Shown here one piece after another: positions 11,591 to 22,600 of a stretch of 64,000 nucleotides of DNA; position 1 is the first letter of the stretch; each line of letters opens with the position of its first letter. The notes under the pieces are model-generated. The model saw only the letters and a list, made by a program, of their open reading frames with translations. It searched no databases and was not told where the DNA came from. Origin of the DNA: Akebia trifoliata. Its lineage: Eukaryota; Streptophyta; Magnoliopsida; Ranunculales; Lardizabalaceae. The translations under genes were made by a program, and so were the position numbers. The DNA lies in NCBI GenBank assembly GCA_017979445.1, contig JADQWC010000730.1:1-64000 (forward strand), read 5' to 3'.

Positions 11591-12278
11591 AGAACCTTAA
11601 TTTTTGCCGAATTTTTTTTTTTTTTTTTTTATTTTTTATGATGCAAAGCATGAGCAAAGATTTCCCCCTTTACCTAAGGGGACATGTAAAGAAATAAAAC
11701 AAAAAAAACAAGCCTAAAACCTATACAGCTTGCCTTCGTGGGCTAAAAAAAAAAAAATACAAAGTCATCTCCTTGGATTGGAAAAATTACAATAATGAGA
11801 GGGTTGATAACTCATTTTTCCAAAATTGTGTCCTATGCCTCTAATCGTAGTGAATGCATGCGGCTATAGGTGGCTTCACGGTTACCCATTCTTCAAACCT
11901 CAATGCATACCGAAGTACACATGTCTTAGGTTGGTGATTGGGTTGGATGTGTTCGTCCCCGTACCCGAAATAAGCGATCTCGAGTCGTGAAACTACTAAG
12001 CATCCGGGTTTAAACTTTTATAGGTAGAGGAGGTTTGTGTAATGGGCTATGCAAGCGTAAGTGCACAAGTGCATTTTTAAAAAACAGTATCAACCCCCTT
12101 TTACAAGCATTCAACCCACAAAATATTAAAGAAAATATTACAACCATTCCCCAAGAATAGAAGACAAAATATCCAACAAAACACAAACAACAACAATGTT
12201 AGAAACACATATTAAATTTGTGTCTTTTTTTTTTTTAAAATGGCCAAATGGTCATGGTTTGAACCCGCAAACTCCCCA

Positions 12279-12290
12279 GTGGAGTCGCCA
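12279..12290 (-). other. Primer-binding site of Tat-1
   Basis: On the minus strand, three bases (ACT) after the LTR end, the sequence reads TGGCGACTCCACTGGGG. It begins with TGG, complementary to a tRNA CCA end, and resembles the Arg-tRNA-type site reported for Tat/Ogre elements (tRNA identity from memory, not checked). The same site with the same spacer precedes the LTR at 15494. Confidence 0.82.
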
Positions 12291-12483
12291 AGTTGTAGAC
12301 ATGAGAATGTTCACTTTTGAACCTCAATGCTACGTTGTTTGGAGTCGCCACCATTCTTTTTTGTAAATGGGTGTGAATGGGCACCCGAATCGATTCTTTT
12401 GAAAACCATTTTTTATGGCATTGTAGTGACTCTCAATCATGGAAAAGGTATGGTCTACCTAAAATCTAAGTAAGGGGTCGGTT

Positions 12484-12518
12484 AGAGAATGGGGAAGGTG
12501 TTAAGCACCCCATTCTCT
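12484..12518 (-). other. Conserved LTR hairpin, copy 1
   Basis: Plus strand: stem AGAGAATGGGG (12484-12494), loop AAGGTGTTAAGCA (12495-12507), stem CCCCATTCTCT (12508-12518), 11 of 11 pairs. It lies about 190 bp from the U5 end of the LTR. The loop is nearly identical in the hairpins at 15683-15717 and 40407-40439, while the stems differ in sequence and remain largely paired. Confidence 0.8.
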
Positions 12519-13280
12519 CCACCTAAGGTGGTTACCTTTAGATTTGGCCATTTTTTGGAAAAGATTAAATAACAAGTAGAATGCATGAGATGCATGAAGT
12601 GGGTGGGTGCTCATAGTGTATTGTACCTCATTAGAAGAGGATTTGATGTTGGTGTTGACATAAGAAATATCTTATGGAAAAGACATTCTATGGTGTCAAC
12701 ACACTTTTGCATGAGTTGAGATGTTGGTTTGGGATTTTAGAGAAATTTCATGGATGGAATACCCTTAGATCCATAACCTTAATGCATGCATGTTTAGCTA
12801 GAAACTTAGTGTTTTAACCCCATCAAGAGAGTTACACATTTCTTCATCATAGCCAACATGTGTGATGTGTGTGCATAGTGTACATTATGATGCATGATAT
12901 GAGAATGGGTTAAAAAAAAGGCTTCAACCTCCATCCTTTCGACCAAACCGCCTCAAGCATTCCATGCCCAGGTTGAGGTTCAATCTACTCGGGATGAAGG
13001 AGGGTTCTCCATTACATCCTAAAGGCTTCTAAAAATAAAAAGAAGGGATAGAAGAAGAAGATGCAAATAGAAACAAAAACAAATAAATAACTATTATCCC
13101 ACTTGTCCCCTTGGAAGTCTTGAATGAATCTTGAACTTGAGTAATGGACTTAGGACTTGAAAGATGTAGTTGAGGGTTGAGAGATAAGGGTTGAGAGATG
13201 AGAGATGAGTAGAGAATTTGGTAGAGTTTTAGGTTGAGAGATGGGGGCTTGAGAGCATGCCTTGCTCATAGGAAATGAGG

Positions 13281-13290
13281 GTATTTATAG
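13281..13290 (-). promoter_or_regulatory. Putative TATA box of the Tat-1 LTR promoter
   Basis: The minus strand reads CTATAAATACCC. The LTR at 15494-17462 has the same motif at 16210-16219. A transcription start would be expected about 30 bp further left, near 13250. The call rests on the motif and its conservation in two diverged LTRs. Confidence 0.6.
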
Positions 13291-13503
13291 AGTTTTTGGA
13301 GAACTTTTGGGGATAAAGTGGTCCAACCCTAAAAATAAAGAACATGGACATGAGATTTAGGTTATTTCTTTTGGATTTTTCATTTGTATGAGGGTAAAGA
13401 TGACATTTGTGAAGAAACCCTAAAAGCATGCTTTGATCCTTGGTTTTTTTGGTAAATAGAGGTGAGAGAACAAAAGTACTTTTGGGAGGATGAATGGGGG
13501 AGT

Positions 13504-13745
13504 GACATGTGTAAAGGTGGAGTGGTAGGTAAAAAGTAGATCTTGTTTATTTGTAAATAACTCATAAAGCAAGGGTGGAAGTGTAGTTTTGAAATGGACC
13601 AATGGGAAAAGAAAAGCACATTTGGGGGTGAATAGGAGGATGACATGTGTAAAGGTGAAGTGGTAGGTGAAAAGTAGACTTTGGTTCATTTGTAAATAAC
13701 TCATAAAGCAAGGGTAGAAGTATATTTTTTGAAATGGACCAATGG
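13504..13745. repeat. 138-bp tandem duplication inside the Tat-1 LTR
   Basis: The segment beginning gacatgtgtaaaggtg at 13504 recurs at 13642 and runs through ttgtaaataactcataaag to ggaccaatggga in both copies. It lies upstream of the TATA box in element direction, that is in U3. Confidence 0.85.
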
Positions 13746-13974
13746 GAGGACTCCATGTATGTACTTGAAGATTCTCACCTTTTGAGGGCATAATGGGAAG
13801 TTCTCTCACCTTTATAGATTATTACCAAAGACCAACAACCTTTTTGGTTTGACTAAACTTTTGAGAAGGGCATTCTTGAGTTTTCCAAAAGAAGGTTGAC
13901 TCTCCAATTAGATGATGCATTGGGTGTTGGAGGCTTATGAGGTATCAACATGTGTCATCTTGTGAAGGGGTGAG

Positions 13975-14210
13975 AGAATGGACTTGGTGTTGGGCTTGGG
14001 TATGGACTTGGTGTTGGGTTTGGATATGGACTTGGGTTTTGGGCTTAGGATGGACTTGGTTTGGGTTAAGGATGTGGACTTGGGTTTGGGCTTAGGATGG
14101 ACTTGGTTTTGAGTTAGGACATGGACTTGGATTTGGGTTTGGGATATGGAATTGGATTTGGGTTTGGGTGATGGGCATAGGTTTAGGTGGATTAGGGACA
14201 AGGTATGGGC
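13975..14210. repeat. Degenerate short tandem repeats in the Tat-1 LTR U3
   Basis: Repeated units of about 20-35 bp built from ggacttgg, gttgggcttggg and tttgggtttggg blocks. On the minus strand they give a Pro/Asn/Thr-rich open frame that is an artefact of the repeat. Confidence 0.8.
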
Positions 14211-14355
14211 ATGCGATGATATGAGATGATGCATGTATGCATGAAAATGATGCAAAATAGTAATGTGGGTCCGTCGAAGACTTGAATTCTAAATCGAAAT
14301 TAATTCGAGAAAATTTGGATTTTCCTATGGGTTCGTGCAAATTGGGGTGTCTACA

Positions 14356-15478
14356 CTAGTGGTGTGTGCAAATAAGATAGGGTGTGCCCGGGACATTTTC
14401 CAGATGAGTGAGCCCGTTAGCCAGATCAAACCATTTCTACATAGATGCCACATAGCTCAAAGACTACCAAATCTATTACATCCACATTATAATCATGTAG
14501 GCACATTAAAATATACCTATAGAGACCATGGTTTTTTAGATAATTAGTACACCAGGATAGCATATTCATAGTTAAGCATCAATCAATCGATTTTTTTTCA
14601 TCATTTTTCATTTTTTTAACAAATGAACTAATAACAAAATGACTTCTCTTTTTATTTTTATTTTTTTATGGTCCAATCGATGATCGCTATGAATTTTCAT
14701 TTTGATCAATCAAAAGTGACGATCGGTACGCCATGAGTTAAAAAAATGATTCGTTTGGTCTTTTGAAGCTTTAAAACTCGATATAAAAAAAAATTCAAGA
14801 GGAAGTTTATAAGACTAACGTAAGGAATAAACTGGGCAAATAAAATTTTTTTTAAATTTATTTTATTATTATTTTATACTCATTTTGAGGTACATTGCCA
14901 CTGATTTTTGGCTCGGACCAAAAAAAAAATTTATGCTTTTTTTTCTACTCATTTTTTATCTTGACAAGACGTCAAACGGAAATGCTAGCGTAAACGATAG
15001 TAAACGAGCTCAAAAATCGATTCTGACTTGACAATATCTTACTGAATTTTTCATATTTGGAAGAAAATTTTGTTCTACCCCAAATCGTTATGCACTAATG
15101 GTTAATCGAAAATCGGAAGAGAAAGTTACAATCAATTTAAGTTCGATTATCCATTCGGCAAAAAAAAAGAAAAATAATTTTTTTTCTCTTTTTTTCACTC
15201 ATTTTGAGGCACATTGCCTCTGATTTTTGGCTTGGGCCAAAAAAAAAGTTCCCATTTTTTTAATGATATGCATGCTTAAAAGTCATATAATCGGATAAAT
15301 AAAGGAAAAATTGATTTTCCCCCTTTTTTTGTTTTTTTTTTCAAGGGAGTAAATAAAAAAAAAAAACCTACCTAAAAAATAAATACAACGAATAATGTTA
15401 GCTTATAAATAAGAATATTTTGAAATTTTTTTTTTCAAAATGATCGAGTTGACACGAAGGTAGAGCCTTTATTCCTCA
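14356..15478 (-). mobile_element. Leader of a second minus-strand Tat element (Tat-3)
   Basis: This lies downstream, in element direction, of the LTR at 15494-17462 and stops exactly at the Tat-1 LTR edge, as expected if Tat-1 inserted into Tat-3. No protein is recognisable. It is A/T-rich with homopolymer runs and carries a duplicated segment of about 55-60 bp (cattttgaggtacattgcc at about 14880 and cattttgaggcacattgcc at about 15198, each followed by tctga/actga tttttggct and an A run). Confidence 0.7.
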
Positions 15479-15490
15479 GTGGAGTCGCCA
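15479..15490 (-). other. Primer-binding site of Tat-3
   Basis: On the minus strand, TGGCGACTCCACTGAGG follows the LTR end after the spacer ACT. It is the same site and spacing as in Tat-1. Confidence 0.8.
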
Positions 15491-15682
15491 AGTTGTAGAT
15501 ACGTGATATCGTCATTACGATGACCACATCTACTAAGGTTAGGAGTCGCCACCATTCATATCATAAGTGGGTGTGAATGGTCACCCTATGTATATTTAAA
15601 AAAAATGATATTTTTGGTATTTTAGTGACTCGCGATGGGTAAGGGGTAATCAAATCTTGAGATTCGGGTAAGTGGCTTGATT

Positions 15683-15717
15683 GGAGAAAAGGGAAGGTGT
15701 TAGGCACCATTTTCTCC
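15683..15717 (-). other. Conserved LTR hairpin, copy 2
   Basis: Plus strand: GGAGAAAAGGG, loop AAGGTGTTAGGCA, CCATTTTCTCC; 10 of 11 positions pair. The stem sequence differs from copy 1 at several positions, mostly with matching changes on the other side. Confidence 0.75.
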
Positions 15718-16209
15718 CCGCCAAGTGGTAGTAATCTCAAAGAACTTAGATATTTTGATTTTAAAAAATGAAAGTAAAGTGCGACGTGTGTGCATTTATA
15801 CTCTAAGTAGGAATTTACTTTCGGCTTGATCATAGAATCATCTCATTGAAGGAGATGATCCTAATGAATCATTTGCCTTGAGGTCCATTCATCCTAAATC
15901 TATTTGAACAAAGTGAAGTGGAGAGGGGATAATAAAAGAGGGAGGAGGAGAGGGTGTAGAAGAGAAGGAGATTATTTTTGTTGCACCCACCTTGTATCTT
16001 CAATCTTTTTTCTTCTTTGAGTCTTCTTGAGTCCTTAGTGATTTAAGAAAATACAACTCTTGTATAATTGAAGGAGTTGATAAGAGATGATGAGAGAGAT
16101 AAGTATAGTATGTGATTTTTTTTGTGAGATTTAGAGATGATTAGTGACAAAGAATTGGTAAGATTTTTCTTAATGAGAGTGAGGGGTTGTTTTTGAGAAG
16201 AGGAGGAGG

Positions 16210-16219
16210 GTATTTATAG
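16210..16219 (-). promoter_or_regulatory. Putative TATA box of the Tat-3 LTR promoter
   Basis: The minus strand reads CTATAAATACCC, identical in core to the box in the Tat-1 LTR. Confidence 0.55.
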
Positions 16220-17613
16220 ATGTTGAGAAATTATTTTAAGGATATAATGGGGTGGAATGAAGAGAAGTGGTATAGTGGTGTGGGGTTTAAGATAAAGGTG
16301 GGAGTACATTAGAGATGATTGAAAGGATGGGATTGTATAAGAGAGTAATTAATTGGTAAAGTGAGTTAAGGGGATGAGATTTTAATTAAAAGAAGAGATG
16401 TGTAAAAAGGTGGTTGATGATATTTTGGGAGGGTGTGGGACATGATGCCATGTGTCAAAATGGGTGGAGATGAAGGGTTGAGATGGGAGATGATGAGTGT
16501 TTAATTTGAGAGGAAGAGTGTGGGTTTAGATTGTAGATGTGGATTTTGTAGGGAATGATAATGGTAGATTAGGGGGAGGTATAGGTTAGAGGTACGGGTA
16601 GATTAGAATTTTTTAGAGAAAAAATGATGAGTTGATGTGAGTAGATTATGGGAGGTATAGGTTAGGGGTGTGGGTAGATGTGATTTTTTGAAAAAAAAAG
16701 TGATGGGTTGATGTGTGGGTAGATGAGGTTTAAAGAAAATTAATGGGGTAGGTAATTGGATGAGGGAGGTGAGATGGGATGATGACATGTGTCATATTTG
16801 ATTATCAAGATAGTGATTGATTGATGTGGGTAATGGTTTGTGGGTTAAGATTATGGCTTGGATGTGAATTGGATATGGATAAAAGTTTGTGGGCTTTTTA
16901 GTGTATTGGGCTTGGGTTATGGAATGACTTTGGGTTATAGGATTGGGTTGGGTTTGTTTTGGATTAGATTTTTTAGGGTGGGTATGTTTTAGGTTTTAGG
17001 TGGTGTGAGATTGGATTTAGGTTAGGGGATAAGGTGAGAAATGTAATTTGTGAGTGTTGAGGGTTTATGTGCCTTAGGCAGGTTTAGAATTTCTTCGAAT
17101 TAAGAGTGGAGCGGTGAGGGATAAAGAAGGTGGTAGGCTTCCTAAGTCTCATTTTTTAATTATACTTATTTTTTTGAGATTTTTGAAATCATGGGTTTGA
17201 TTAAAATGCCACGTGTTGGCAAATCGGGCTTTTTAGGCCCGTTGGAGAATTTCGTTGAAAATCAGATATTTTGAGATATAAGAGCGGAGCGATGAAGGTT
17301 GGGAAGGTATAAGGTATGTTAAATCCATTTGACAGGCCCACCAAACCATTAGAAGGTGTCAGGGGCCTCGATTCAATTAAAATGTCATATTTCGAGTGAT
17401 TTGGGCCTTTGAGGCCTGTTGGGCCCTTTCGAGTATGGGCCCATTCAATTGGGGTGTCTACAATATGAATGCAAAATCGAGGTTCGGTGAATGAATTAGA
17501 ACATAGTCAAATTATCAATCTAAGTAAAAATGGACTAAATTGAAATAAATTTTAATTATCCTATTCACCCCCTTTTTAGGACTAGACATGGTATGAAGTC
17601 CAAAATTTTCAAT

Positions 17614-17625
17614 TGGTATCAGAGC
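17614..17625 (+). other. Primer-binding site of the copia element (initiator Met-tRNA type)
   Basis: TGGTATCAGAGC is the standard 12-nt complement of the initiator Met-tRNA 3' end used by many plant LTR retrotransposons. It fixes the element's strand and the end of its 5' LTR. Confidence 0.92.
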
Positions 17626-17779
17626 AGGTTACTTTTAATAGGCTTAACATCGTAGAGTTGATCCCAAAACTTTGAATGAAGTCTAAATTTGACAATGGTC
17701 AAATTAGGATGATGATCTACATTTATTCATTAGTTCATGTATGCTTATCGGTAAATTAGGATAATAATCTACATCAATT

Positions 17780-19900
17780 CTCTTGAGTTGTTATGTATGG
17801 AACAAAGTAGAAGAAAAGGGTATGAGTCCCCCAAAACAATTGAAGACCAGAAGTTTCAATAATATGAAAATTTTAAATACAAGTTACATGGTCATATCAC
17901 ATGATGAATTTAAATGGATATGCTAATGATGGTCGACAAAACAAGTTTTAATTTTTCCAAAAACCTATGTTGTCGAAACTTCAAACTTCAAACTTCAAAT
18001 ATTAACAAATTATTTTGAGGACATTAGGATGGAATAAAATAATAATGTCTGAGGATTTTAAGAAAAACTTATAGATTATTGTATTTCCATGTGCTTTGTA
18101 GGATAACTTGTTTTGGAAGGAAGAATTTACATGAAAATTTTTAGGTCCCTTCCTAAGAAGTTTGCTTCTAATGCAACCTTGATTATTATTCTGAGATGTG
18201 AAGATAATGAGTATTGAAAAACTCATTGGATTACTCACCATGGTTGAACTCCATCTCAAAGGTCATCTCTAAAAAGGGTAGACAATGGTCATGATTCTCT
18301 TCTTCAAAGCCACCCTCTAAATAGTTAAATCTCATGTCATCTCATTCCTCCTCTCAAAGTTATAGTAAAACTATTTTTGAGGAAAACAGTGAGAGTGACC
18401 CAGATGTTGAGGAGATGACTTATATGAGGATAAAATTTTGTTCTCAAGAAAAGAAGATCGCATAGCTTCAATAAAATAAGTAATCCTAATGATGAAAGGC
18501 AACTCATTGGTAAATCTCTTTATAAGTTAAAAAAATGATACTAAAAGCTATAACTATGGAAGCATTGTCCATTTTTCTACAGCTTGTCCCTCAAAGCCTA
18601 GAATAACTGATTTAAGTGGCTACAAAAGCCACGTGGGATGACACATATGAGTTAAAAGGTGAGAAACAAGTTTTTTCAAATTTTGAAGACTATAACACCT
18701 TTAGGATCTATATGGCATCCATCACGGTCTCCATCCCTTATGTGGATGAAGTTGACAATGAAAAGATATTGATAAGTCAATCTTCTCCTCAAGCAGCCTC
18801 CTCTTCTGCTGATAAGAATGAGGAAGGCATTCAAGATGTCTTGGACCTCCAATCTATTTTTGATCAATTGTTAGTGAATCGTGTTAACACATTAAGAAAC
18901 ATGGTTTAGAATAAGTAGAAAATGAGAAATTAATGGATCCCCAAGAACAAGTGCTTGTAATAAAATGCTATTTTAGGATTGAGTTAGAGGACTTAAAAGT
19001 TAAACTTGAATCATCTCTTCAGACAGCACACAAGAATTGTTGGATAGAAATTGAAGTGAGTTGATCACTAAATCTTAACATTTGAGAAATCAACTAGTTA
19101 TGGAAAACTCAACTATATCTCATCAAACTATGGAATTGGTAAATCTGTAAGGTGATGGTAAAATCCTAAAATTTGAACATTTTCGACTTGTGCATAACTA
19201 TACCCAGGGTAATAAAAAACCTAAAAAGATCTTGGGTATAGGAAAACCATTTGGAAATAAAGGAAGTCTGGGCTATGATAAGCATAATTCTATATCACCT
19301 CCCATTCCCATAGTATTTGTTTCTAGAGTCTTGTCGAACTCTAAGCCGGCAACCACTTCTGAGGTACTTTAGATCCCAAGAAGGTCACCATTTCTAGAGA
19401 CCTTTCTTACTTAAAGAAACACTCCAAGGAAGTGATCACTTGCAACTTCTAGGGAGAAATCGATCACATTAAATATAAATACAAGACCATTTACTCGAGA
19501 ACCACGATAATATCTATTGGTAAATCTTCAGTGGTAGAGAAAAAGTTGCATGGGATATGGTAGACACCTTAATAGAAAATTGAACCATCTCTGAAGAAAA
19601 TCCTCAAAGTCTAAGGAAATGAGAAATTCTTAATCTTTTATAGTAAACTATTCTATGAGGAACTTAATAGGTTGCTCTCCTAAATTATAAAGCTTAAGTG
19701 TATTTCAGATCAAGAGGAAGTAATCAAGGTGTAGGAAGGAATTTGAAGAAGAAATCACCTTCAAGATCACCAAAGAAAAGTAAGTACCCTACTTAAATAC
19801 TCACCAAGGAAGAAAAAATATGAGCTTAATAAGAAAATACCTTCTTCTCCTAAAAATAGTCTTCTATCGCAAAGAATTTATTTTAAATTGAAAAGTTAAA
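17780..19900 (+). pseudogene. gag of the copia element, heavily degraded
   Basis: Only scattered open pieces remain. The longest is 18616-18909 (97 aa), beginning MATKATWDD, a phrase matching the spacer after the zinc knuckle in SIRE-like gag (KATWDDS type). Upstream, EENSESDPDVEEM near 18360-18405 matches the acidic linker of such gag proteins. I could not find an intact CCHC knuckle. Further pieces at 19190-19440 are compatible with the gag-protease connector. There are too many stops for any product. Confidence 0.6.
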
Positions 19901-19949
19901 TCTAGGGATAACCAGTACCTCGTGCATCACACCATTCCTAAGGTAAGAA

Positions 19950-20250
19950 AGTTCACACAATGGTATTTGGATAGTAGTCACTCCAAACACAAGACCAATG
20001 ATCAAAGCCAATTCAGTCACTTGGTAAAGTTTAATAAAGGTTCCATCACCTTTGGTGATAATTAAATCGCTAAGATTATTGAGTGTGGCTCGATCAGTGG
20101 ATCGACGATACCCAAGGTAGAAAATGTCTTCTGTGTAGATGGATAGAAATATAACCTCCTCAGCACATCTCAAATGTGCGACAGAGAACAATTAGTCAAT
20201 TTCAATTGCAAGGTGTGAGAGATCTCAGTTATTAATAGGAAATTGATTAT
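19950..20250 (+). pseudogene. Copia protease remnant
   Basis: The strand reads WYLDSSHSKHKTNDQSQFSH from 19961. Copia proteases have WYLDSG(C)SRHMTG here: the active-site Asp (19970-19972) is kept but the Gly of the D-S-G triad is Ser. KFNKGSITFGDN follows. Together with lost flanking frames this indicates an inactive remnant. Confidence 0.78.
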
Positions 20251-20379
20251 GAGAAGTCTCCTCTCATTTGATGACTGTTATATTATCGAAGACACTGGAA
20301 AAACTATCATTCCGTGTGTGAGTGACGTGGTTCAAGTTGACGAGATCTAATTGTGGCTTCAACATCTTCAAAAAGTTTA

Positions 20380-21120
20380 GTTATAGGGTTGCCAAGCTGG
20401 GCAGCAAAGCTAGAAATGTCTGTGGGAAATGTCATATTAGTAAATAAGTTCGTAGTACCCATAAAAAGATAAACACTCTAGCTACCTCAAATTTTCTAGT
20501 ATTATTTCACATGTATCTTGTGGATCCCACAAGAATTTAAATTCTAAGAGATAAGAGACATTTTCTAGTAGTGGTTGGTGATCATTCCAGGTTCTGTTGG
20601 ATTGCAATCTTGAAGGACAAATTTGATACATTTGATAAATTCAAGAAAATTGTTAAATAATTTCTGACCGAAATAGAGTTTGTCGTTAAACAAATCTGAA
20701 GTGATCATGGTACAGAGTTTGAGAATAGTCAATTTACTTAATTTTATGATAATCATAGGATCCAACATAAATTTTCAACTCTAAAAATCCCTTAGCATTA
20801 TGGAGTTACTGAGAGGATCAACTCTGTTCTATAGAAAATTGTTCGTTATACTTAATAGTAAGATTTTTTAGCCAAGGTTGTAAACATTGCCTAATACCTT
20901 ATTCTTTTCAAGGTCTTTAACAACAAATGTTATACTTTTGAAAGACCAAGAAAATTTGGAAAATGTTGACTTGAAAAATGGTGACATTATAAATGTTGGT
21001 ATATTCATAGTCGCCCTTATCAAGTCATCAATTAAAGAACCTACTGTATTCAAAGGTCCATAAATGTTGTGGTTGACAATCAACCACCAAAAGACATAGG
21101 TTCAAGTAATTCGACGACAT
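20380..21120 (+). pseudogene. Copia integrase remnant
   Basis: The zinc-finger end shows CGKCHISK. The core shows FLVVVGDHSRFCW, SDHGTEFEN (second catalytic Asp at 20703-20705) and GVTERINS (Glu at 20811-20813), with exactly 35 residues between them in one frame. The first catalytic Asp (in HMDLFGP of relatives) reads Tyr here (HMYLVDP). The stop before SDHG (TGA where relatives have Arg) fits a CGA to TGA change. The C-terminal phrase RSINVVVDN lies near 21060-21080. Confidence 0.82.
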
Positions 21121-21300
21121 TAAAGAGGAAGTATTTCATATCCTTCCTCATCGTTGTCCTCGTTTCTCATGTTGAAAAACCTACTAGCAGTTAAGGATCA
21201 TCCCCCCAGTAATATCTTTGGAGTTCCTCATACTAGTGCTTAAAATACACGACAACTGGAGATGTTCATTCTTGAGTCCAAAACCTCACAAATTTTTTTT

Positions 21301-21825
21301 AATTGATAAATTTGAGTTTTTGAGTCATTACCTTGTGCTTTTTTAATAAAGTCTGAGGTTAATGTCTCATTTTTGTAAATTTTTCTTTTCATAAATTTTC
21401 ACGTAGTGTGAAGCAGCTTGGCCATGTCATCTAGAAATTCATATTATTTCAAGAACATGTTATTTATTATTAACTTTGGATACTTTTATCCTCATACTAT
21501 TCTTAAAATTAGTCCACTTATGGATGATGGAGCCTCACTACTTTTTGTCAACAATTGCCCAAGTAAACATACGCACATTGGATAATTTTTGACTTTCTAT
21601 TTTTGCACCAATTTTGTACGTTTTGCGTGAAAACCATTGTTATTATTTTTATAGAAATATTTGAGGAATTTAAAAGCTCTTTGCTCTGGATCACAAATCG
21701 ACAGGACGCTTGTGTACACCAAGAAACCCCATTGGTCAACCAAAATTGAGCCAAAATTGGCAAATATTTGAGTACTTCAACTCATTATGTGTTTTTATAG
21801 TCAAACTTTAGGTTATGACATGAGT
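21301..21825. other. Unassigned A/T-rich sequence between copia and Tat-2
   Basis: No domain, LTR end or repeat recognised. It may be the missing 3' part of the copia element or of Tat-2, degraded beyond recognition. Open frames here are short. Confidence 0.4.
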
Positions 21826-22600
21826 TGTGCGATAAACCTATTATTGTATTGAATCTTACCCAAGAAATCTCGAATTTCTGCTTCTATCTCTAGTGTTGGC
21901 ATTTTAATGATTGTTTTTGCCTTAGCTGAATATACTTCAATACCTCTTCGACTATGATGAAATCATGTAATTTCCTTGAAGTTTCCTCGAATACATACTT
22001 TGAAGGATTAAGCCTTAAACTGAACTTCCTAAGACAATCAAAATGTTTGCATAGGTTGAGGAGGTGATCTTCTTCCAAATCAAGCTTAGTGATCATAGCA
22101 TCTACATATACCTCCATTTTTTTTTGAATTATATCATAAAAAAAAGCAGTCATAACTCGTTGATAGGTTGCCCCGATATTTTTGATATCGAAGAGATTAA
22201 CCGTATTGTGAAAAGTACCCCAAGGTGTTATAAATATGGTTTTCTATTGGTCTTCTTCTATCATTTTGATTTGATTATAACTAGAAAAATTGTCCATAAA
22301 TAATAAAATGTCATGTTTTATTGCGTTATCAACGAGCGTATCGATATGCAAAAGTATAAAATCATCCTTTGGATTAGTTTTGTTCAAGTCTTGATAATCT
22401 ACACACATCCCTACTTTATCATCTTGCTTCGGCACTAGTACTATATTTGAAATCCATTTTGGATGAGTTAATATTACTAAAAATCCTAGCTGTATCTATT
22501 TCGTCACTTCGTCTTTGACTTTGAGAGTCTATTCTGGTTTCAATCTTCTGAGTTTGTTGCTTTATCGACCTTGTATTGGGAAAAATGGGTAGACGGTGTA
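21826..22600 (-). pseudogene. RT of Tat-2 with altered catalytic box
   Basis: MCVDYQDLNKTNPKDDF and HIDTLVDN (22244-22435) are the fingers/palm. The catalytic box (22097-22108) reads YVDA instead of YVDD, so the second metal-binding Asp is Ala. Downstream are DLEEDHLLNLCKHFDCLRK and LRLNPSKYVFEE. The Asp loss alone would be expected to stop polymerase activity. Confidence 0.85.

Larger units (their letters stand above)
9882..12278 (-). other. 5' leader of Tat-1
   Basis: A long untranslated leader between the primer site and gag, about 2.4 kb. It contains two minisatellites (10098-10662 and 10747-11270), A/T homopolymer runs (11490-11530 and 11610-11640) and a strong inverted repeat at 11529-11590. 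No credible protein is encoded: the open frames across the repeats arise because a 22-bp unit rotates through all three frames without stops. Unusually long leaders are common in Tat/Ogre elements. Confidence 0.7.
1..14355 (-). mobile_element. Tat-1: Ty3/gypsy Tat/Ogre-type LTR retrotransposon, nearly complete, decayed
   Basis: The element runs right to left. Its 5' LTR is 12294-14355, and the last 136 bp at the left window edge match the right end of that LTR, so the rest of the 3' LTR lies outside the window. Both LTR copies end in GTCTACA and the 5' LTR begins TGTAGAC on the plus strand. Order in element direction: LTR, primer site, long leader with minisatellites, gag, protease, linker, RT, RNase H, archaeal-type RNase H, integrase, 3' region, polypurine tract, LTR. 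RNase H followed by a second RNase H before integrase is the mark of the Tat lineage. Many frameshifts make it non-autonomous. The bases just right of the LTR are ctagt, a candidate target duplication whose partner is off the window. Confidence 0.9.
12294..14355 (-). repeat. 5' LTR of Tat-1 (2062 bp)
   Basis: Bounded by TGTAGAC at 12294 and GTCTACA at 14355 on the plus strand. The right end is nearly identical to 1-136. In element direction U3 starts at 14355. Features inside: an imperfect array of ggacttgg(g)tttggg-like units (about 13975-14210), a 138-bp tandem duplication (13504-13745), a TATA box (13281-13290) and, near the U5 end, three structured motifs: a hairpin at 12484-12518, a short hairpin at 12369-12386 and a primer-site-like sequence at 12340-12350. 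Confidence 0.92.
15494..17462 (-). repeat. 5' LTR of Tat-3 (1969 bp)
   Basis: Bounded by TGTAGAT at 15494 and GTCTACA at 17462. Most of its length is too diverged from the Tat-1 LTR to align by eye, but the U5 end shares the order primer-site-like GGAGTCGCCA (15542-15551), GGGTG/CACCC hairpin (15569-15586) and conserved hairpin (15683-15717). A TATA box sits at 16210-16219. A segment of about 76 bp is tandemly duplicated from 16575 and 16651 (ggaggtataggttag). Its right edge abuts a copia LTR remnant. Confidence 0.88.
17463..21300 (+). mobile_element. Ty1/copia (SIRE-like) element remnant
   Basis: An LTR tail of about 150 bp (17463-17613, with the plant copia phrase ctattcacccccttttt aggac) ends next to a Met-tRNA primer site. 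It is followed by degenerate gag, protease and integrase in copia order. RT and RNase H are absent: after the integrase C-terminus and a short linker (phrases DHPPSNIFGVPHTSA and NTRQLEMFI around 21200-21270) similarity is lost. The Tat-3 LTR cuts into its 5' LTR. Stops and frameshifts occur throughout. Confidence 0.8.

Noticed and set aside
17614..17625. Fragment of a tRNA gene
   Set aside because: TGGTATCAGAGC is the complement of a tRNA 3' end directly after an LTR end, that is a primer-binding site. No tRNA cloverleaf follows. The same applies at 37249.
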